Assembly: GCA_028873575.1 (NCBI GenBank)
Contig: JAGWHY010000004.1
Span: forward strand, 1 to 64,000
Direction: 5' to 3'
Origin: Acidobacteriota bacterium
GTDB lineage: Bacteria > Actinomycetota > Acidimicrobiia > Acidimicrobiales > RAAP-2
Length of the DNA: 64,000 nt
The translations under genes and the position numbers were made by a program. This document shows positions 8,267 through 17,093 of this stretch, one piece after another. Positions within the stretch are counted from its first letter, which is position 1, and the number at the start of each line of letters is the position of its first letter. The notes below the pieces were generated by a model. It searched no databases and had not been told where the DNA came from. It was given only the letters and a program-made list of their open reading frames with translations.

Positions 8267-9361
8267 ATGACCGACCTCTTTGCCCCACTCACCTTTCGCC
8301 ACGGCCCGACGTCGAAGAATCGATTCATGCTGGCGCCGCTCACGAATCAGCAGAGTCACGACGACGGTACGTTGAGTGATCACGAGTACCAGTGGCTCAC
8401 GGCCCGCGCTCGGGGGGACTTCGGCGTTGTGTCGACGTGCGCCGCGCACGTGCAGGCGTCGGGTCAGGGATTTCCGGGACAGCTCGGTATCTACGACGAG
8501 CGCCACGTGGCGGGGCTGACCCGACTCGCGACGGGTATTAAGGAGCACGGCGCGCTCGCGCTTGTGCAACTGCACCACGCCGGACTGCGCGCGCCCACGG
8601 AACTGACCAGAACCACGCCCGTCGCGCCCTTCGACGATCCCAAATCGGGCGCGCGCGCATTGACGACGGACGAGGTTGAACAGGTCGTCGAGGCGTTCGT
8701 CGTTGCGGCTCATCGAGCAAAACGAGCGGGCTTTGACGGCGTCGAACTTCACGGCGCGCATAACTATCTCCTCTGTGAGTTTATAGAGCCCCTGCGCAAC
8801 ACGCGCGCGGACCGGTACGGCGGTTCGTTTGAGAATCGCTGTCGCGTCTTCTTTGAAATTATTGACGGCGTTCGCGCGCGTTGTGGTGACGACTTTCATC
8901 TCGCGATTCGACTTTCACCCGAACGATTCGCGATGTCGACCTCAGACGTGCTGGAGCTCTACCGACGGTTAGTGGACACGGGCGCGGTGGACCTGATCGA
9001 CCTGTCCCTGTGGGACGTCTTTAAAGAAGCAAGTGACGAGAACTTCCTCGGACGAAAACTTCTGGAGCTCTTCACGGCGATTGATCGCGGCGACACGCGG
9101 CTCGCGGCCGCCGGCAAAATCTACGGCGCCGCTGACGCGCGACGGGCCCTCGACGCGGGTCTTGACCTTGCCGTCTTAGGACGCGCGGCCATAACGAACC
9201 ACGACTTTCCACGTCAAACCCGTGACGACCCCGATTTCTCGATGCGCGCGCTCCCGGTGACCGAAGAGACGTTGACGCTGGAAGGTGTTGGCCCAGACTT
9301 CGTGACGTACCTGCGCGGTTGGCCGGATTTTGTGGCTGAGGTTGGTGGCGTCGGGGCGTAG
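8267..9361 (+). CDS. Old Yellow Enzyme-like NADH:flavin oxidoreductase
   Basis: A 364-residue FMN-dependent ene-reductase-type TIM barrel. The N-terminus (LFAPLTFR then KNRFMLAPLTN) is the standard OYE opening, LVQLHHAGLRA carries the substrate-site histidines, FDGVELHGAHNYLL and YGGSFENRCR are the classic signature, and the C-terminal LAVLGRAAITNHDFP binds FMN phosphate. I chose ATG 8267 because upstream in-frame residues do not fit the family. It is divergent from the SRPBCC gene. Likely substrates are alpha,beta-unsaturated carbonyls; the physiological one is unknown. Confidence 0.9.
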   Translation: MTDLFAPLTFRHGPTSKNRFMLAPLTNQQSHDDGTLSDHEYQWLTARARGDFGVVSTCAAHVQASGQGFPGQLGIYDERHVAGLTRLATGIKEHGALALVQLHHAGLRAPTELTRTTPVAPFDDPKSGARALTTDEVEQVVEAFVVAAHRAKRAGFDGVELHGAHNYLLCEFIEPLRNTRADRYGGSFENRCRVFFEIIDGVRARCGDDFHLAIRLSPERFAMSTSDVLELYRRLVDTGAVDLIDLSLWDVFKEASDENFLGRKLLELFTAIDRGDTRLAAAGKIYGAADARRALDAGLDLAVLGRAAITNHDFPRQTRDDPDFSMRALPVTEETLTLEGVGPDFVTYLRGWPDFVAEVGGVGA

Positions 9362-9583
9362 CCCGTCACGCAAGAAGTATCCGCGGCGCAGGCGTGCAGG
9401 TTTTACCGCTTCGCGCGCGAGGGTGCTCGAGCTCCGGTCGCGTCTCAAGGGAAACGACCGTTCAGGCCCGCCGCATGGTTTGGTGGACCCCGCGTGTCGA
9501 CGACGTGCCCCGATCACTCCTGCACGAGAACCGACGTGCTGGCGTCGTGCGTCTAATCCGTGGGCACCTCCGAGTGGAAGTGT

Positions 9584-9624
9584 CCCAGAAACCCTGAGAC
9601 ATGCTGACCCAGAAACTGTGAGAC
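9584..9624. repeat. Two 17-nt direct repeats next to tRNA-Leu
   Basis: Two copies begin CCCAGAAAC and end GAGAC, at 9584-9600 and 9608-9624, a 24-nt period with 15 of 17 bases shared. They sit 8-48 nt beyond the 3' end of the minus-strand tRNA-Leu gene. The rest of 9362-9583 shows no convincing gene. They could be the remnant of an integrated element or a protein-binding site; I cannot decide between these. Confidence 0.5.
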
Positions 9625-9634
9625 CTCAGAATGG

Positions 9635-9718
9635 TGGGCGAGGGGGGACTTGAACCCCCACATTCTTTCGAATACAGGCACCTGAAGCCTGCGCGTCTGC
9701 CAATTTCGCCACTCGCCC
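9635..9718 (-). tRNA. tRNA-Leu (anticodon CAG)
   Basis: The minus strand folds as a class II tRNA. The acceptor stem pairs GGGCGAG (9712-9718) with CTCGCCC (9636-9642), the anticodon loop contains CAG within TTCAGGT, there is a long variable arm, and the T loop is GGTTCAAGTCC. The 3' CCA is encoded at 9632-9634. It reads CUG codons. Confidence 0.96.
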
Positions 9719-9807
9719 TAGGACCTGGCAACTTTAGTCGACCCACGAACGACGCTCCACCGCGCGACCGGGCAATTCGCCCAGCGACCAGTACAGTTGG
9801 AACTGCC

Positions 9808-10455
9808 ATGGTTCTCAAAAGTGTGGAAAATCGCCTCGAGCGCCTCTTTGAGCGGACCTTCTCACGCTCCTTCAAGAGTGGCCTGCAACCAGTCGAAATT
9901 GGGACGCGCATCGTGCGCGAGATCGACTTGGCGCGACGAATCTCCACCCAGGGCGCAATTTCGCCCAACCTGATTCGCGTCTGGCTCGGTCCCGAAGACG
10001 CCGAGCGCTTCGAGGGCTTCCAAAAGGCGCTGGTGACCGAGCTCGAAGAGACGGTTCGCCAGCACGCCATCAGTGAGGGCTACGCCTTCGTCGGACCGGT
10101 GTCGGTGGAGATCTTCATTGACGACGACGTGAAGGTTGGCCAGGTCGAGGTGAAGGCGGAGTTCGAAGGTGGCGAGGCGCAACCTCGACTCATTTTGAGC
10201 GACGGTCGTACTTTTGCCGTTGGCGACGAACCGCTGATAATTGGTCGTAGTCCGGACGTGCACGTCGTCATCAACGACTCCAACGTGTCGCGACGCCACG
10301 CCGAAGTGTGGCGAACCAGTGAGGGCGTCGCGATTCGTGATCTGGACTCGACGAACGGCACGTTCGTCAACGGGCACCGTATTAGTGCGGTGTCGCTGTC
10401 GCCTCGCGACGACGTGACGATTGCCGCGCTGCACCTGCGGATTGAGTTGGCTTGA
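9808..10455 (+). CDS. fhaA: FHA-domain protein FhaA (DUF3662 + FHA)
   Basis: A 215-residue protein with an N-terminal DUF3662 domain (LKSVENRLERLFERTF, residues 3-18, through about 115) and a C-terminal FHA domain (IIGRSPDVHVVI, SRRHAEV, LDSTNGTFVNG, about 140-205) that binds phosphothreonine. In mycobacteria FhaA is phosphorylated by PknB and regulates peptidoglycan synthesis. It opens the fhaA-fhaB-pstP-pbpA-pknB-crgA cluster. The start is ATG 9808; a longer frame through the antisense of tRNA-Leu is spurious. TACAGT at 9792-9797 may be its -10. Confidence 0.93.
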   Translation: MVLKSVENRLERLFERTFSRSFKSGLQPVEIGTRIVREIDLARRISTQGAISPNLIRVWLGPEDAERFEGFQKALVTELEETVRQHAISEGYAFVGPVSVEIFIDDDVKVGQVEVKAEFEGGEAQPRLILSDGRTFAVGDEPLIIGRSPDVHVVINDSNVSRRHAEVWRTSEGVAIRDLDSTNGTFVNGHRISAVSLSPRDDVTIAALHLRIELA

Positions 10456-10907
10456 CCTTCGTCGCCGCGTCGTCGAACTACGCCGCGGTCATTCGACCAC
10501 TGCAGGTGTTGGTCATGGTGATCGTGGGACTCTTCTTTCTGCGCGTGCTTCGTGTGGCGGTCGTGGCGGCACGTCCGGTCGACACGGCGCCCAAGAGTGC
10601 TCGACGTCGCCGCGGCGGCGCGTTGGCGCTGGAGTTCATCGAACCCGTCGAACGTGCCGGTGAACGCGTGCCGGTCGAAACCACGCTCACCATTGGGCGT
10701 AGCGGCGACTGTGAGCTTTCACTCCACGACACGTATCTGTCGACGCGGCACGCGCGCGTGGTGGATGATCAGGGCGACCTGACGATTGAAGACTTGGGAT
10801 CGACCAACGGGACCTACGTGAATCAAGAGTTGGTGCAGGGTCGAATGCACCTCGAGCGCGGTGACATCGTGCAGGTAGGTGGCGTTTTGTTCGAGGTCGT
10901 TCGTTGA
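10452..10907 (+). CDS. fhaB: Membrane-anchored FHA-domain protein FhaB
   Basis: A 151-residue protein with one N-terminal membrane segment (about residues 15-38) and a C-terminal FHA domain (TIGRSGDCELSLHDTYLS, TRHARV, LGSTNGTYVNQ). Its TTG start overlaps the fhaA stop by 4 nt and its own stop overlaps pstP in the same way, so the three are translationally coupled. In relatives FhaB (FipA) recruits phosphorylated partners to the division and elongation machinery. Length and order match the actinobacterial locus. Confidence 0.93.
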   Translation: MTFVAASSNYAAVIRPLQVLVMVIVGLFFLRVLRVAVVAARPVDTAPKSARRRRGGALALEFIEPVERAGERVPVETTLTIGRSGDCELSLHDTYLSTRHARVVDDQGDLTIEDLGSTNGTYVNQELVQGRMHLERGDIVQVGGVLFEVVR

Positions 10908-12085
10908 CGCGTTGGCGGTACGCCGCGGCGACGGACACCGGACTCGTACGCCAGAACAACCAAGACGCCATCTACGTCGACGACCGTTTGGCCATCGTGG
11001 CTGACGGCATGGGGGGTCACGCCGCCGGTGACGTCGCGGCCACGATGACGATCGAGGCCGTGCGCGCGGAGTTTGGTGCTCGGGCCAATGTCGAAGGACT
11101 TTTCCGCGCGATTGAACGGGCGAATCACGACGTTTTGGCTGACGCGTCGACGAACCCCGAACACTTTGGTATGGGGACCACGGTGATCGCGATCGGTCTC
11201 ACTGAAGACGTCCAGGGCGTGGTCTCGCCCACGTTGGTGCACGTCGGCGATTCACGGGCCTACCAACTGCGCGACGGGGCGCTACGTCGACTCAGTGACG
11301 ATCACAGCGTGGCCGAAGAGTGGGTGCGCATGGGTCGCCTGACCCCCGATGAGGCCGCGGTGCATCCACGGCGCCACCAACTCACTCGCGGCGTGGGCGT
11401 CGAGTCCACCATCGCGGTCGACGTGATGTCCCTCGAGGCCCTGCCGGGCGATCGGGTCTTGCTCTGTAGCGACGGTCTGTCGAATGAGCTCGACGACGAC
11501 ACGCTGGCGCGACTGGCTAGTGCGCCCCGGGGTCTCGACGAGGCGGTCGAAAGCCTCGTCGCCGCGGCGCGCGCCGCCGGTGGTCGTGACAACATCTCGG
11601 CGGTGCTGGTGGAGTTCGACGAGGTCAACGTGGCCACGGTCCCCGTGAAACGAACGATTTCCTCGTCCCCGGCGCCGGTCACGGCGCCGACCACGCGCCC
11701 GAGCGTTCGACGACGCGCGCGCGTGACCTGGCGCGTGTGGGCGGCGGCGCTGGTCTTCGTGGGGGTCGGTCTTGGCTTCGTCGCGATCGTGCACTGGTAC
11801 GCGTACTCGACGTACTACCTCGCTAACGACGCCGGCACCATCGCCGTCTATCAAGGTCAGCCCAGTGGCGTCCTTTGGTATCACCCGAAGTTTCTGCTCG
11901 ACACGAATTTCCCGACGAGCCAACTAACCTCGGCCGACGCGGCGAGTCTTCGCGCGATGACGACGGAGCCGTCGGTGGCGGTCGCGTTGAACGTCGCCGC
12001 GACCTGGCACCAGCGATGGGTGTCGGGTCATCCTCATTCGACCACCACGTCCACGTCCACGACCTCGACGATCGCGAAGGGATAA
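10904..12085 (+). CDS. pstP: PP2C-family Ser/Thr phosphatase PstP
   Basis: A 393-residue phosphatase that reverses PknB-type phosphorylation. The catalytic domain (residues 1-235) shows the metal-binding motifs VADGMGGHAAGD, VGDSRAYQLRDG, LCSDGLSNEL and GGRDNISAVLVEF. A proline/threonine-rich linker leads to a membrane segment (about residues 274-295) and an extracytoplasmic tail ending in a Thr/Ser run. The start is TTG, overlapping fhaB by 4 nt. Only 3 nt separate it from pbpA; the rodA gene that usually lies between them is absent. Confidence 0.95.
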   Translation: MTRWRYAAATDTGLVRQNNQDAIYVDDRLAIVADGMGGHAAGDVAATMTIEAVRAEFGARANVEGLFRAIERANHDVLADASTNPEHFGMGTTVIAIGLTEDVQGVVSPTLVHVGDSRAYQLRDGALRRLSDDHSVAEEWVRMGRLTPDEAAVHPRRHQLTRGVGVESTIAVDVMSLEALPGDRVLLCSDGLSNELDDDTLARLASAPRGLDEAVESLVAAARAAGGRDNISAVLVEFDEVNVATVPVKRTISSSPAPVTAPTTRPSVRRRARVTWRVWAAALVFVGVGLGFVAIVHWYAYSTYYLANDAGTIAVYQGQPSGVLWYHPKFLLDTNFPTSQLTSADAASLRAMTTEPSVAVALNVAATWHQRWVSGHPHSTTTSTSTTSTIAKG

Positions 12086-12088
12086 CAC

Positions 12089-13582
12089 GTGTCACGACGT
12101 CTCGGCGTTCTTGCGGTAGTGATCTTTTTGTTACTCGCCGCCGTGGTGGTACAAGCCTTCAACATTCAATACCTGCGCGCGCCCGCCCTCGACGCCTCGC
12201 CGCTTAACCCCCGCAACTCGTCGGTGGGAACGAATCTGGCGCGCGGTTCGATCTACGCGGCCGACGGTAGCGTCCTGGCCGAATCGGTGCCCGCGGGGTC
12301 AAACGTCTATCGACGGGTCTACCCCTTTGGATCACTCACGGCGGGCGTGGTGGGCTTCTCCTCGCCGACCTACGGGACGTACTGGCTGGAAGCGCAGTAC
12401 AACAGTTACCTCACGCCCCACGCGCAGCCACCGCAGTCCTTCGAGCAACTTCTCGCGCCCACGAGCGCCGCGGATAGCGTCACCACCACCCTCGAGCCCG
12501 CGCTCGAGCGTGTGGCGGCGCGAGCTCTGGCGGGTCAAGATGGTGCGGCAGTTGTCCTCAACCCCACTAACGGCGACGTGCTCGCGATGTACTCAAACCC
12601 GACGTATAACCCCGCCCCGTTGACGTCGAGCGACTACGCCGTCGCCTCGGCCGCGTGGAAGAAGGACATCACCAATAACGCTCACGGATTCCCTCCATTG
12701 GGATCGGTCGCGACGCAGCAGACGTTCCCCCCCGGCTCCACGTTCAAGATCGTGACGACCTCAGCGGTCGTCACGCAACGCCCCGATCTCTTCACGAAGG
12801 TCTACCCGGTGAAGACGACCATCAGCCTGCCGAACTCCAACAAGACCCTTTCGAACTTCGGCTTCGGATCGTGTGGCGGCGATATTCCCCAGATGCTGCC
12901 GCCCTCGTGCGACACCGGCTACGCCCTGCTCGGACTCGACCTCGGGGCGAACGCGCTGGCGGCGACGGCCAATAGCTTCGGCATTAACCAGACGCCCCCT
13001 CTCGACTTTCCCGGCGTCGTGCCAAGTTTCTTTCCGGCGGCGAGTGACCTCGCCAATAACCTGCCCTTCGTCGCGTACTCGGCCATCGGTCAAGGCAACG
13101 TTCGCCTCACGGCATTGCAGAACGCTCTGGTTGCCGCGACAATCGCGAATCACGGGGTCATGATGGCGCCGCACTTCTTAAGTGAGGTGACGGCGCCCGA
13201 CGGCACGGTCGTCAAGCGCTACAAGCCCCAGGTCTGGCAAACGCCCTTGACGCCTGCCCAGGCCAGCGAGATCGTGCCCTTGATGCAGAACGTGGTGAAG
13301 TACGGGACCGCGGCCGGCATCTTTCCGGCCGCCGACAACGTGGCGGCGAAGACCGGTACCGCCCAGGTCGGCAACGCCGCCAAGAACACCGACGACTGGA
13401 TGATCGCCTTCGCGCCCGCCAACGCGCCCACGATTGCCGTGGCGGTCGTTTTGCCGTTCCAGTCCATTAGCCAAGAAGGCGCGACGGCCGCCGGTCCGGT
13501 CATCAAGTGTCTGGTGGAGGGCGCGCTGGCTCTGCAGGCGGGCCTTCCCGCTTCGGGAACGTCGACGACGTGTCCAAGTTGA
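12089..13582 (+). CDS. pbpA: Class B penicillin-binding protein (PbpA-like transpeptidase)
   Basis: A 497-residue cell-wall cross-linking transpeptidase with an N-terminal membrane anchor (residues 6-25), a pedestal domain and a C-terminal transpeptidase domain. The catalytic S217-T-F-K220 (PPGSTFK) and K421-T-G box (AAKTGTAQ) are intact. The second motif reads S273-C-D275 where the family normally has S-x-N, an unusual substitution. There is no PASTA domain. It lies between pstP and pknB, as in other actinobacteria, but without the SEDS polymerase gene rodA that normally accompanies it. Confidence 0.92.
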   Translation: MSRRLGVLAVVIFLLLAAVVVQAFNIQYLRAPALDASPLNPRNSSVGTNLARGSIYAADGSVLAESVPAGSNVYRRVYPFGSLTAGVVGFSSPTYGTYWLEAQYNSYLTPHAQPPQSFEQLLAPTSAADSVTTTLEPALERVAARALAGQDGAAVVLNPTNGDVLAMYSNPTYNPAPLTSSDYAVASAAWKKDITNNAHGFPPLGSVATQQTFPPGSTFKIVTTSAVVTQRPDLFTKVYPVKTTISLPNSNKTLSNFGFGSCGGDIPQMLPPSCDTGYALLGLDLGANALAATANSFGINQTPPLDFPGVVPSFFPAASDLANNLPFVAYSAIGQGNVRLTALQNALVAATIANHGVMMAPHFLSEVTAPDGTVVKRYKPQVWQTPLTPAQASEIVPLMQNVVKYGTAAGIFPAADNVAAKTGTAQVGNAAKNTDDWMIAFAPANAPTIAVAVVLPFQSISQEGATAAGPVIKCLVEGALALQAGLPASGTSTTCPS

Positions 13583-13623
13583 CCAGTAATCGTAACGAAG
13601 TAACGGCGTAGGCTGGTCTCGCT

Positions 13624-15537
13624 ATGGAGCCCGTGAACGACCCCCACCTCTACTCCAATCGCTACCGGGTCACGCACCTGATCGCGCGCGGTGGCATGGC
13701 CATGGTCTACCGGGCCCAAGACGAACTCCTCAATCGCGCCGTGGCGCTCAAGATTCTCTACCCCGAACTCAGCGCCGACCCCACCTTCGTCGAACGTTTT
13801 CGTCGCGAGGCGCAGGCGGCCGCCAACCTGTCGCACCCCAATATCGTTCCGGTCTTTGACTGGGGCGAGGACGACGGCACCTACTTCATCGTCATGGAAC
13901 TTATCGAGGGCACCTCACTCGCCGAGGTACTGCGGGATTCGTCGACGGTGACTCCGTCGCGTAGTGCGCAGATCATCGCGCAGGTCGCCGCGGCCCTGGG
14001 CTACGCGCACCGCAGTGGCGTGGTGCACCGTGACGTCAAACCGGGCAACATCTTGATCACGCGTGACGGACAGGTGAAGGTCACGGACTTTGGTATTGCC
14101 CAAGCGGTCGCGAGTGAGGATCATCTCGCCGAGGCCGGATCAGTCATGGGCACCGCCGCGTACTTCTCCCCCGAGCAGGCCGAAGGCGCCGCGGTCGACG
14201 GTCGCAGTGACGTGTACTCCCTGGGCGTCGTGTTGTACGAGATGCTGGTCGGTCGACCGCCCTTCGTCGGCGCGACGCCGCTCGAGGTCTCGAGTCAACA
14301 CGTCCACAGCGTCGTACCCCCACTCTCGGAGTTCTCGTCGGCCGTGCCCCACGACCTTGAGGCCATCGTGATGGAGGCGCTCGCGAAGTCGCCGAGCCAG
14401 CGCTACCAGACCTCGGACGAGTTTCGGGCCGATTTGCTGCGTTTCACCGAGGGCCAACCGGTGCACGCCACGCTGCGCGACGTGGCCTTCTTTGGCGCCG
14501 ACGCGACGCGTGCGGTGCCGATCACCAGTGGCGCCGACCGCACGCAGGCCGTTCCGGTGATGACCGGTCCCCGTCAAGACGTGCGGCGTCGCCGCCGCGG
14601 GGGCGCGGTACTGCCCATCGCGCTGGCGATCGTCCTCATCGCCGCGGCCGCCGCCGTGGGGTTGCTCTTGAACAACAAGGCCAAGGTCACCACGATGCCC
14701 GACCTCGTCGGCCAAACCATCGGCAACGCCACGCAGACGCTGGTGAACGACGGACTCCTCATTGGTAAGACGACGCTGGTTGCTTCGAACAAGCCCAGTG
14801 GCACGGTGATCGCGACCACGCCCTTGTCGGGCGCCAACGTCAAGAGCGGTCAGGCAGTCGAGCTCAAGGTCAGTCTCGGTCAAACGACGACGCCGGTGAC
14901 CATTCCGGACACGACCGGCATGTCGATCGGTGACGCCGAGTCGACGTTGCAGAAATTGGGCCTCGCCTTCAAAGTGAACTCCACGTCGACCGTGCCGCCC
15001 ACCGGCGCCACGCCCGACACGGTCTTGTCGCAGAGCCCCTCGGGCGGCACGAAGGGTAAGACCGGCGACACCGTGATCTTGTTCGTGCTCGCGCCCGGCG
15101 CGAAGTACCCCGTGCCCGACGTGGCGCTCATGACGAGCAACCAGGCCGCTTCCACGCTCGGCCAGGCCGGCTTGACGGTCGCGCCGACCGTGCAACGCCA
15201 GTGCTCCAACTCCGTGCCGACCGGCAACGTCGTGAAAACCAACCCTGCGGCCGGGACGCCCGTCGCCGCCGGAACCGCAATCGCGCTCATCACCTCCTCG
15301 GGGGTCTGCCAGGTCGTGGTGCCCAACGTGATCGGCGACACCCAGTCGGCCGCGAACTCGGCGCTGACCGCTCAAGGTCTCGTGGCCGCCTTCACGACGG
15401 CCGACACGACCCTGTGCACGCCAGCGCAAAACGGTCAAGTGGTGAGCCAGAGTGCCCCCGGCGGCTCCTCGGTGCCCTACAACACGACGATCGACCTCGC
15501 CGTCTGCCAGGGTTTCAGTAACGTCGGCTCGGGTTGA
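13624..15537 (+). CDS. pknB: PASTA-domain Ser/Thr protein kinase PknB
   Basis: A 637-residue membrane kinase. The kinase domain (residues 14-275) has the glycine loop ARGGMAMVY, K43, catalytic H135-R-D137, D155-F-G and an activation loop GSVMGTAAYFSPEQ. A membrane segment follows near residues 329-347, then four PASTA repeats (openings MPDLVGQ, IPDTTGM, VPDVALM, VPNVIGD) that bind peptidoglycan fragments. It controls growth and division by phosphorylating FhaA/FhaB-type partners, and PstP opposes it. A TAGGCT at 13609-13614 lies 9 nt upstream of the ATG. A neighbouring pknA is not present. Confidence 0.96.
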   Translation: MEPVNDPHLYSNRYRVTHLIARGGMAMVYRAQDELLNRAVALKILYPELSADPTFVERFRREAQAAANLSHPNIVPVFDWGEDDGTYFIVMELIEGTSLAEVLRDSSTVTPSRSAQIIAQVAAALGYAHRSGVVHRDVKPGNILITRDGQVKVTDFGIAQAVASEDHLAEAGSVMGTAAYFSPEQAEGAAVDGRSDVYSLGVVLYEMLVGRPPFVGATPLEVSSQHVHSVVPPLSEFSSAVPHDLEAIVMEALAKSPSQRYQTSDEFRADLLRFTEGQPVHATLRDVAFFGADATRAVPITSGADRTQAVPVMTGPRQDVRRRRRGGAVLPIALAIVLIAAAAAVGLLLNNKAKVTTMPDLVGQTIGNATQTLVNDGLLIGKTTLVASNKPSGTVIATTPLSGANVKSGQAVELKVSLGQTTTPVTIPDTTGMSIGDAESTLQKLGLAFKVNSTSTVPPTGATPDTVLSQSPSGGTKGKTGDTVILFVLAPGAKYPVPDVALMTSNQAASTLGQAGLTVAPTVQRQCSNSVPTGNVVKTNPAAGTPVAAGTAIALITSSGVCQVVVPNVIGDTQSAANSALTAQGLVAAFTTADTTLCTPAQNGQVVSQSAPGGSSVPYNTTIDLAVCQGFSNVGSG

Positions 15538-15556
15538 GGCAATAGCATCTAGAGCC

Positions 15557-15832
15557 ATGGCGAAATCACCCGCGAAGAAGTCCACCCGTAAGAGCGTGGG
15601 ACGCTACGTCGACCCTCAGACGCGCGGCCGCGTCACCCAGGCTCGTCCCGTGGGCGACGATCACAGTCCCCACTGGTACGGCTGGCTGATTCTCGACCTG
15701 ATGGCCTTTGGCATCTTGGTGATTCTGCTCAACTACCTTCTCGTACTGCCCGGTTCGGCGTCGTCGTGGTACCTGGTGCTGGGGTTAGTGACGCTCTTTA
15801 GCGGTTTCTACCTCGCCACGCGCTATCGCTAG
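15557..15832 (+). CDS. crgA: Cell division protein CrgA
   Basis: A 91-residue two-pass membrane protein with a Lys/Arg-rich cytosolic N-terminus, a first membrane segment around GWLILDLMAFGILVILLNY and a second around WYLVLGLVTLFSGFYLA. Length, topology and position next to pknB match CrgA, which stabilises FtsZ-ring components at the septum in actinobacteria. I use ATG 15557; the longer frame overlaps pknB. TAGCAT at 15543-15548 is a possible -10. Confidence 0.9.
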   Translation: MAKSPAKKSTRKSVGRYVDPQTRGRVTQARPVGDDHSPHWYGWLILDLMAFGILVILLNYLLVLPGSASSWYLVLGLVTLFSGFYLATRYR

Positions 15833-15836
15833 CGAA

Positions 15837-17015
15837 TTAGCCCAGTCGCTCGAGAATCGTCGCGTTGGCAAGTCCGCCGCCTTCGCACATGGTCAGTAGC
15901 CCGTAGCGGCCCGCGGTGCGCTCGAGCTCGTTGAGCAGCGTCGCGCAGAGCTTCGTGCCCGAGGCACCCAGGGGGTGTCCGAGCGCGATGGCGCCACCGT
16001 TGACGTTCACCTTCGCGAGATCGACGTGGAGTTCCTTCTGCCAGGCCAGCACCACCGAGGCGAAGGCTTCGTTGATTTCGACCAGGTCGACGTCGTCGAG
16101 GGTCAGGCCCGAGCGTTCGAGCACCTTCGTGGTCGCCGGAATAGGGCCCGTCAACATCGTGACCGGGTCGACGCCCGCCAGCGCGAAGGCGTGAAAGCGT
16201 GCACGCGGGGTGTAGCCGAGCGCGCGAGCGCGCTCTTCGCTCATGATCAGGACCGCGGACGAACCGTCGGTGATCTGCGAGGAGTTGCCGGCGGTTACCT
16301 TGCCGCCCTCTTTAAAGGCCGGCTTTAAGTTCGCGAGTGCCTCGACACTCGAGTCGGCGCGGATGCCCTCGTCGCTCGTCATGAGCTCGTCGGTGGGGTT
16401 ACCCTCCTCGTCGCGCAGGTAGATCGGAATGAGTTCGCGTTCGAAGCGACCTTCAGCGGTGGCGCGCGCGGCGCGTTGGTGACTCTGGACGGAGAAGGCG
16501 TCGAGCTCTTCGCGTGAGATGCCCCACTGATCGGCAATCATCTCGGCGCCGATGCCCTGATTCTTGAGTCCGCCCACCGGTTCGTAGCGCGCCTGGACGC
16601 GCGGACCGAAGGGGAACCCCGAGCCCTGGCCGACCGATGAACCCATGGCGACGCGAGTCATGGCTTCGACGCCCGCCGCGACGACCACGTCGTAGGCGCC
16701 CGACATCACGCCCTGGGCCGCGAAGTGCAGCGCCTGTTGACTCGAACCACACTGACGATCAATGGTCGTCGCCGGCACCGACTCGGGCCAGCCGGCGGCT
16801 AACACCGCGGAGCGCCCGACGTTAAAGGCCTGTTCGCCGACTTGACTGACGCAACCCATGATGACGTCGTCAATCAGCGCGGGGTCGAGGTCGTTACGGG
16901 CCGCCAGAGCCCGCAACGCCTCGGAAGCGAGGTCGACGGCGTGCCAGTTCTTGAGTTTGCCGTTGCGCTTACCCCCCGGGGTGCGCACCGCGTCTACGAT
17001 CACCGCGTTGATCAT
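15837..17015 (-). CDS. Acetyl-CoA acyltransferase (thiolase)
   Basis: A 392-residue thiolase of the FadA/steroid-thiolase type that cleaves or forms 3-ketoacyl-CoA. The acyl-accepting C89 is in DRQCGSSQQA, the catalytic histidine in GGAIALGHPLGASG, and the second cysteine in TMCEGGGLANA. EELDAFSVQSHQRA and ITDGSSAVLIMSEERA are standard. AAAGGA lies upstream of the ATG. It is divergent from the hotdog thioesterase at 17094. A second thiolase of a different subgroup lies at the right edge of the window. Confidence 0.93.
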   Translation of the reverse strand: MINAVIVDAVRTPGGKRNGKLKNWHAVDLASEALRALAARNDLDPALIDDVIMGCVSQVGEQAFNVGRSAVLAAGWPESVPATTIDRQCGSSQQALHFAAQGVMSGAYDVVVAAGVEAMTRVAMGSSVGQGSGFPFGPRVQARYEPVGGLKNQGIGAEMIADQWGISREELDAFSVQSHQRAARATAEGRFERELIPIYLRDEEGNPTDELMTSDEGIRADSSVEALANLKPAFKEGGKVTAGNSSQITDGSSAVLIMSEERARALGYTPRARFHAFALAGVDPVTMLTGPIPATTKVLERSGLTLDDVDLVEINEAFASVVLAWQKELHVDLAKVNVNGGAIALGHPLGASGTKLCATLLNELERTAGRYGLLTMCEGGGLANATILERLG

Positions 17016-17080
17016 GGGTCGTCCTTTCGCGAGGGCGCCGCGCCCCCACCGTCGGGAAGCCTAGAGGAGGGTGAAAGGGC

Positions 17081-17086
17081 TAGGGT
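17081..17086 (+). promoter_or_regulatory. -10 element of the hotdog thioesterase gene
   Basis: TAGGGT ends 7 nt before GTG 17094, in the same geometry as the other leaderless promoters here. This supports that GTG over longer in-frame starts further upstream. Confidence 0.45.
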
Positions 17087-17093
17087 CACGATC

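Noticed and set aside
9631-9807. In-frame N-terminal extension of fhaA running through the tRNA-Leu antisense
   Set aside because: It is the familiar spurious translation of a tRNA complement (GEGGLEPPHS type); the real protein begins at ATG 9808.
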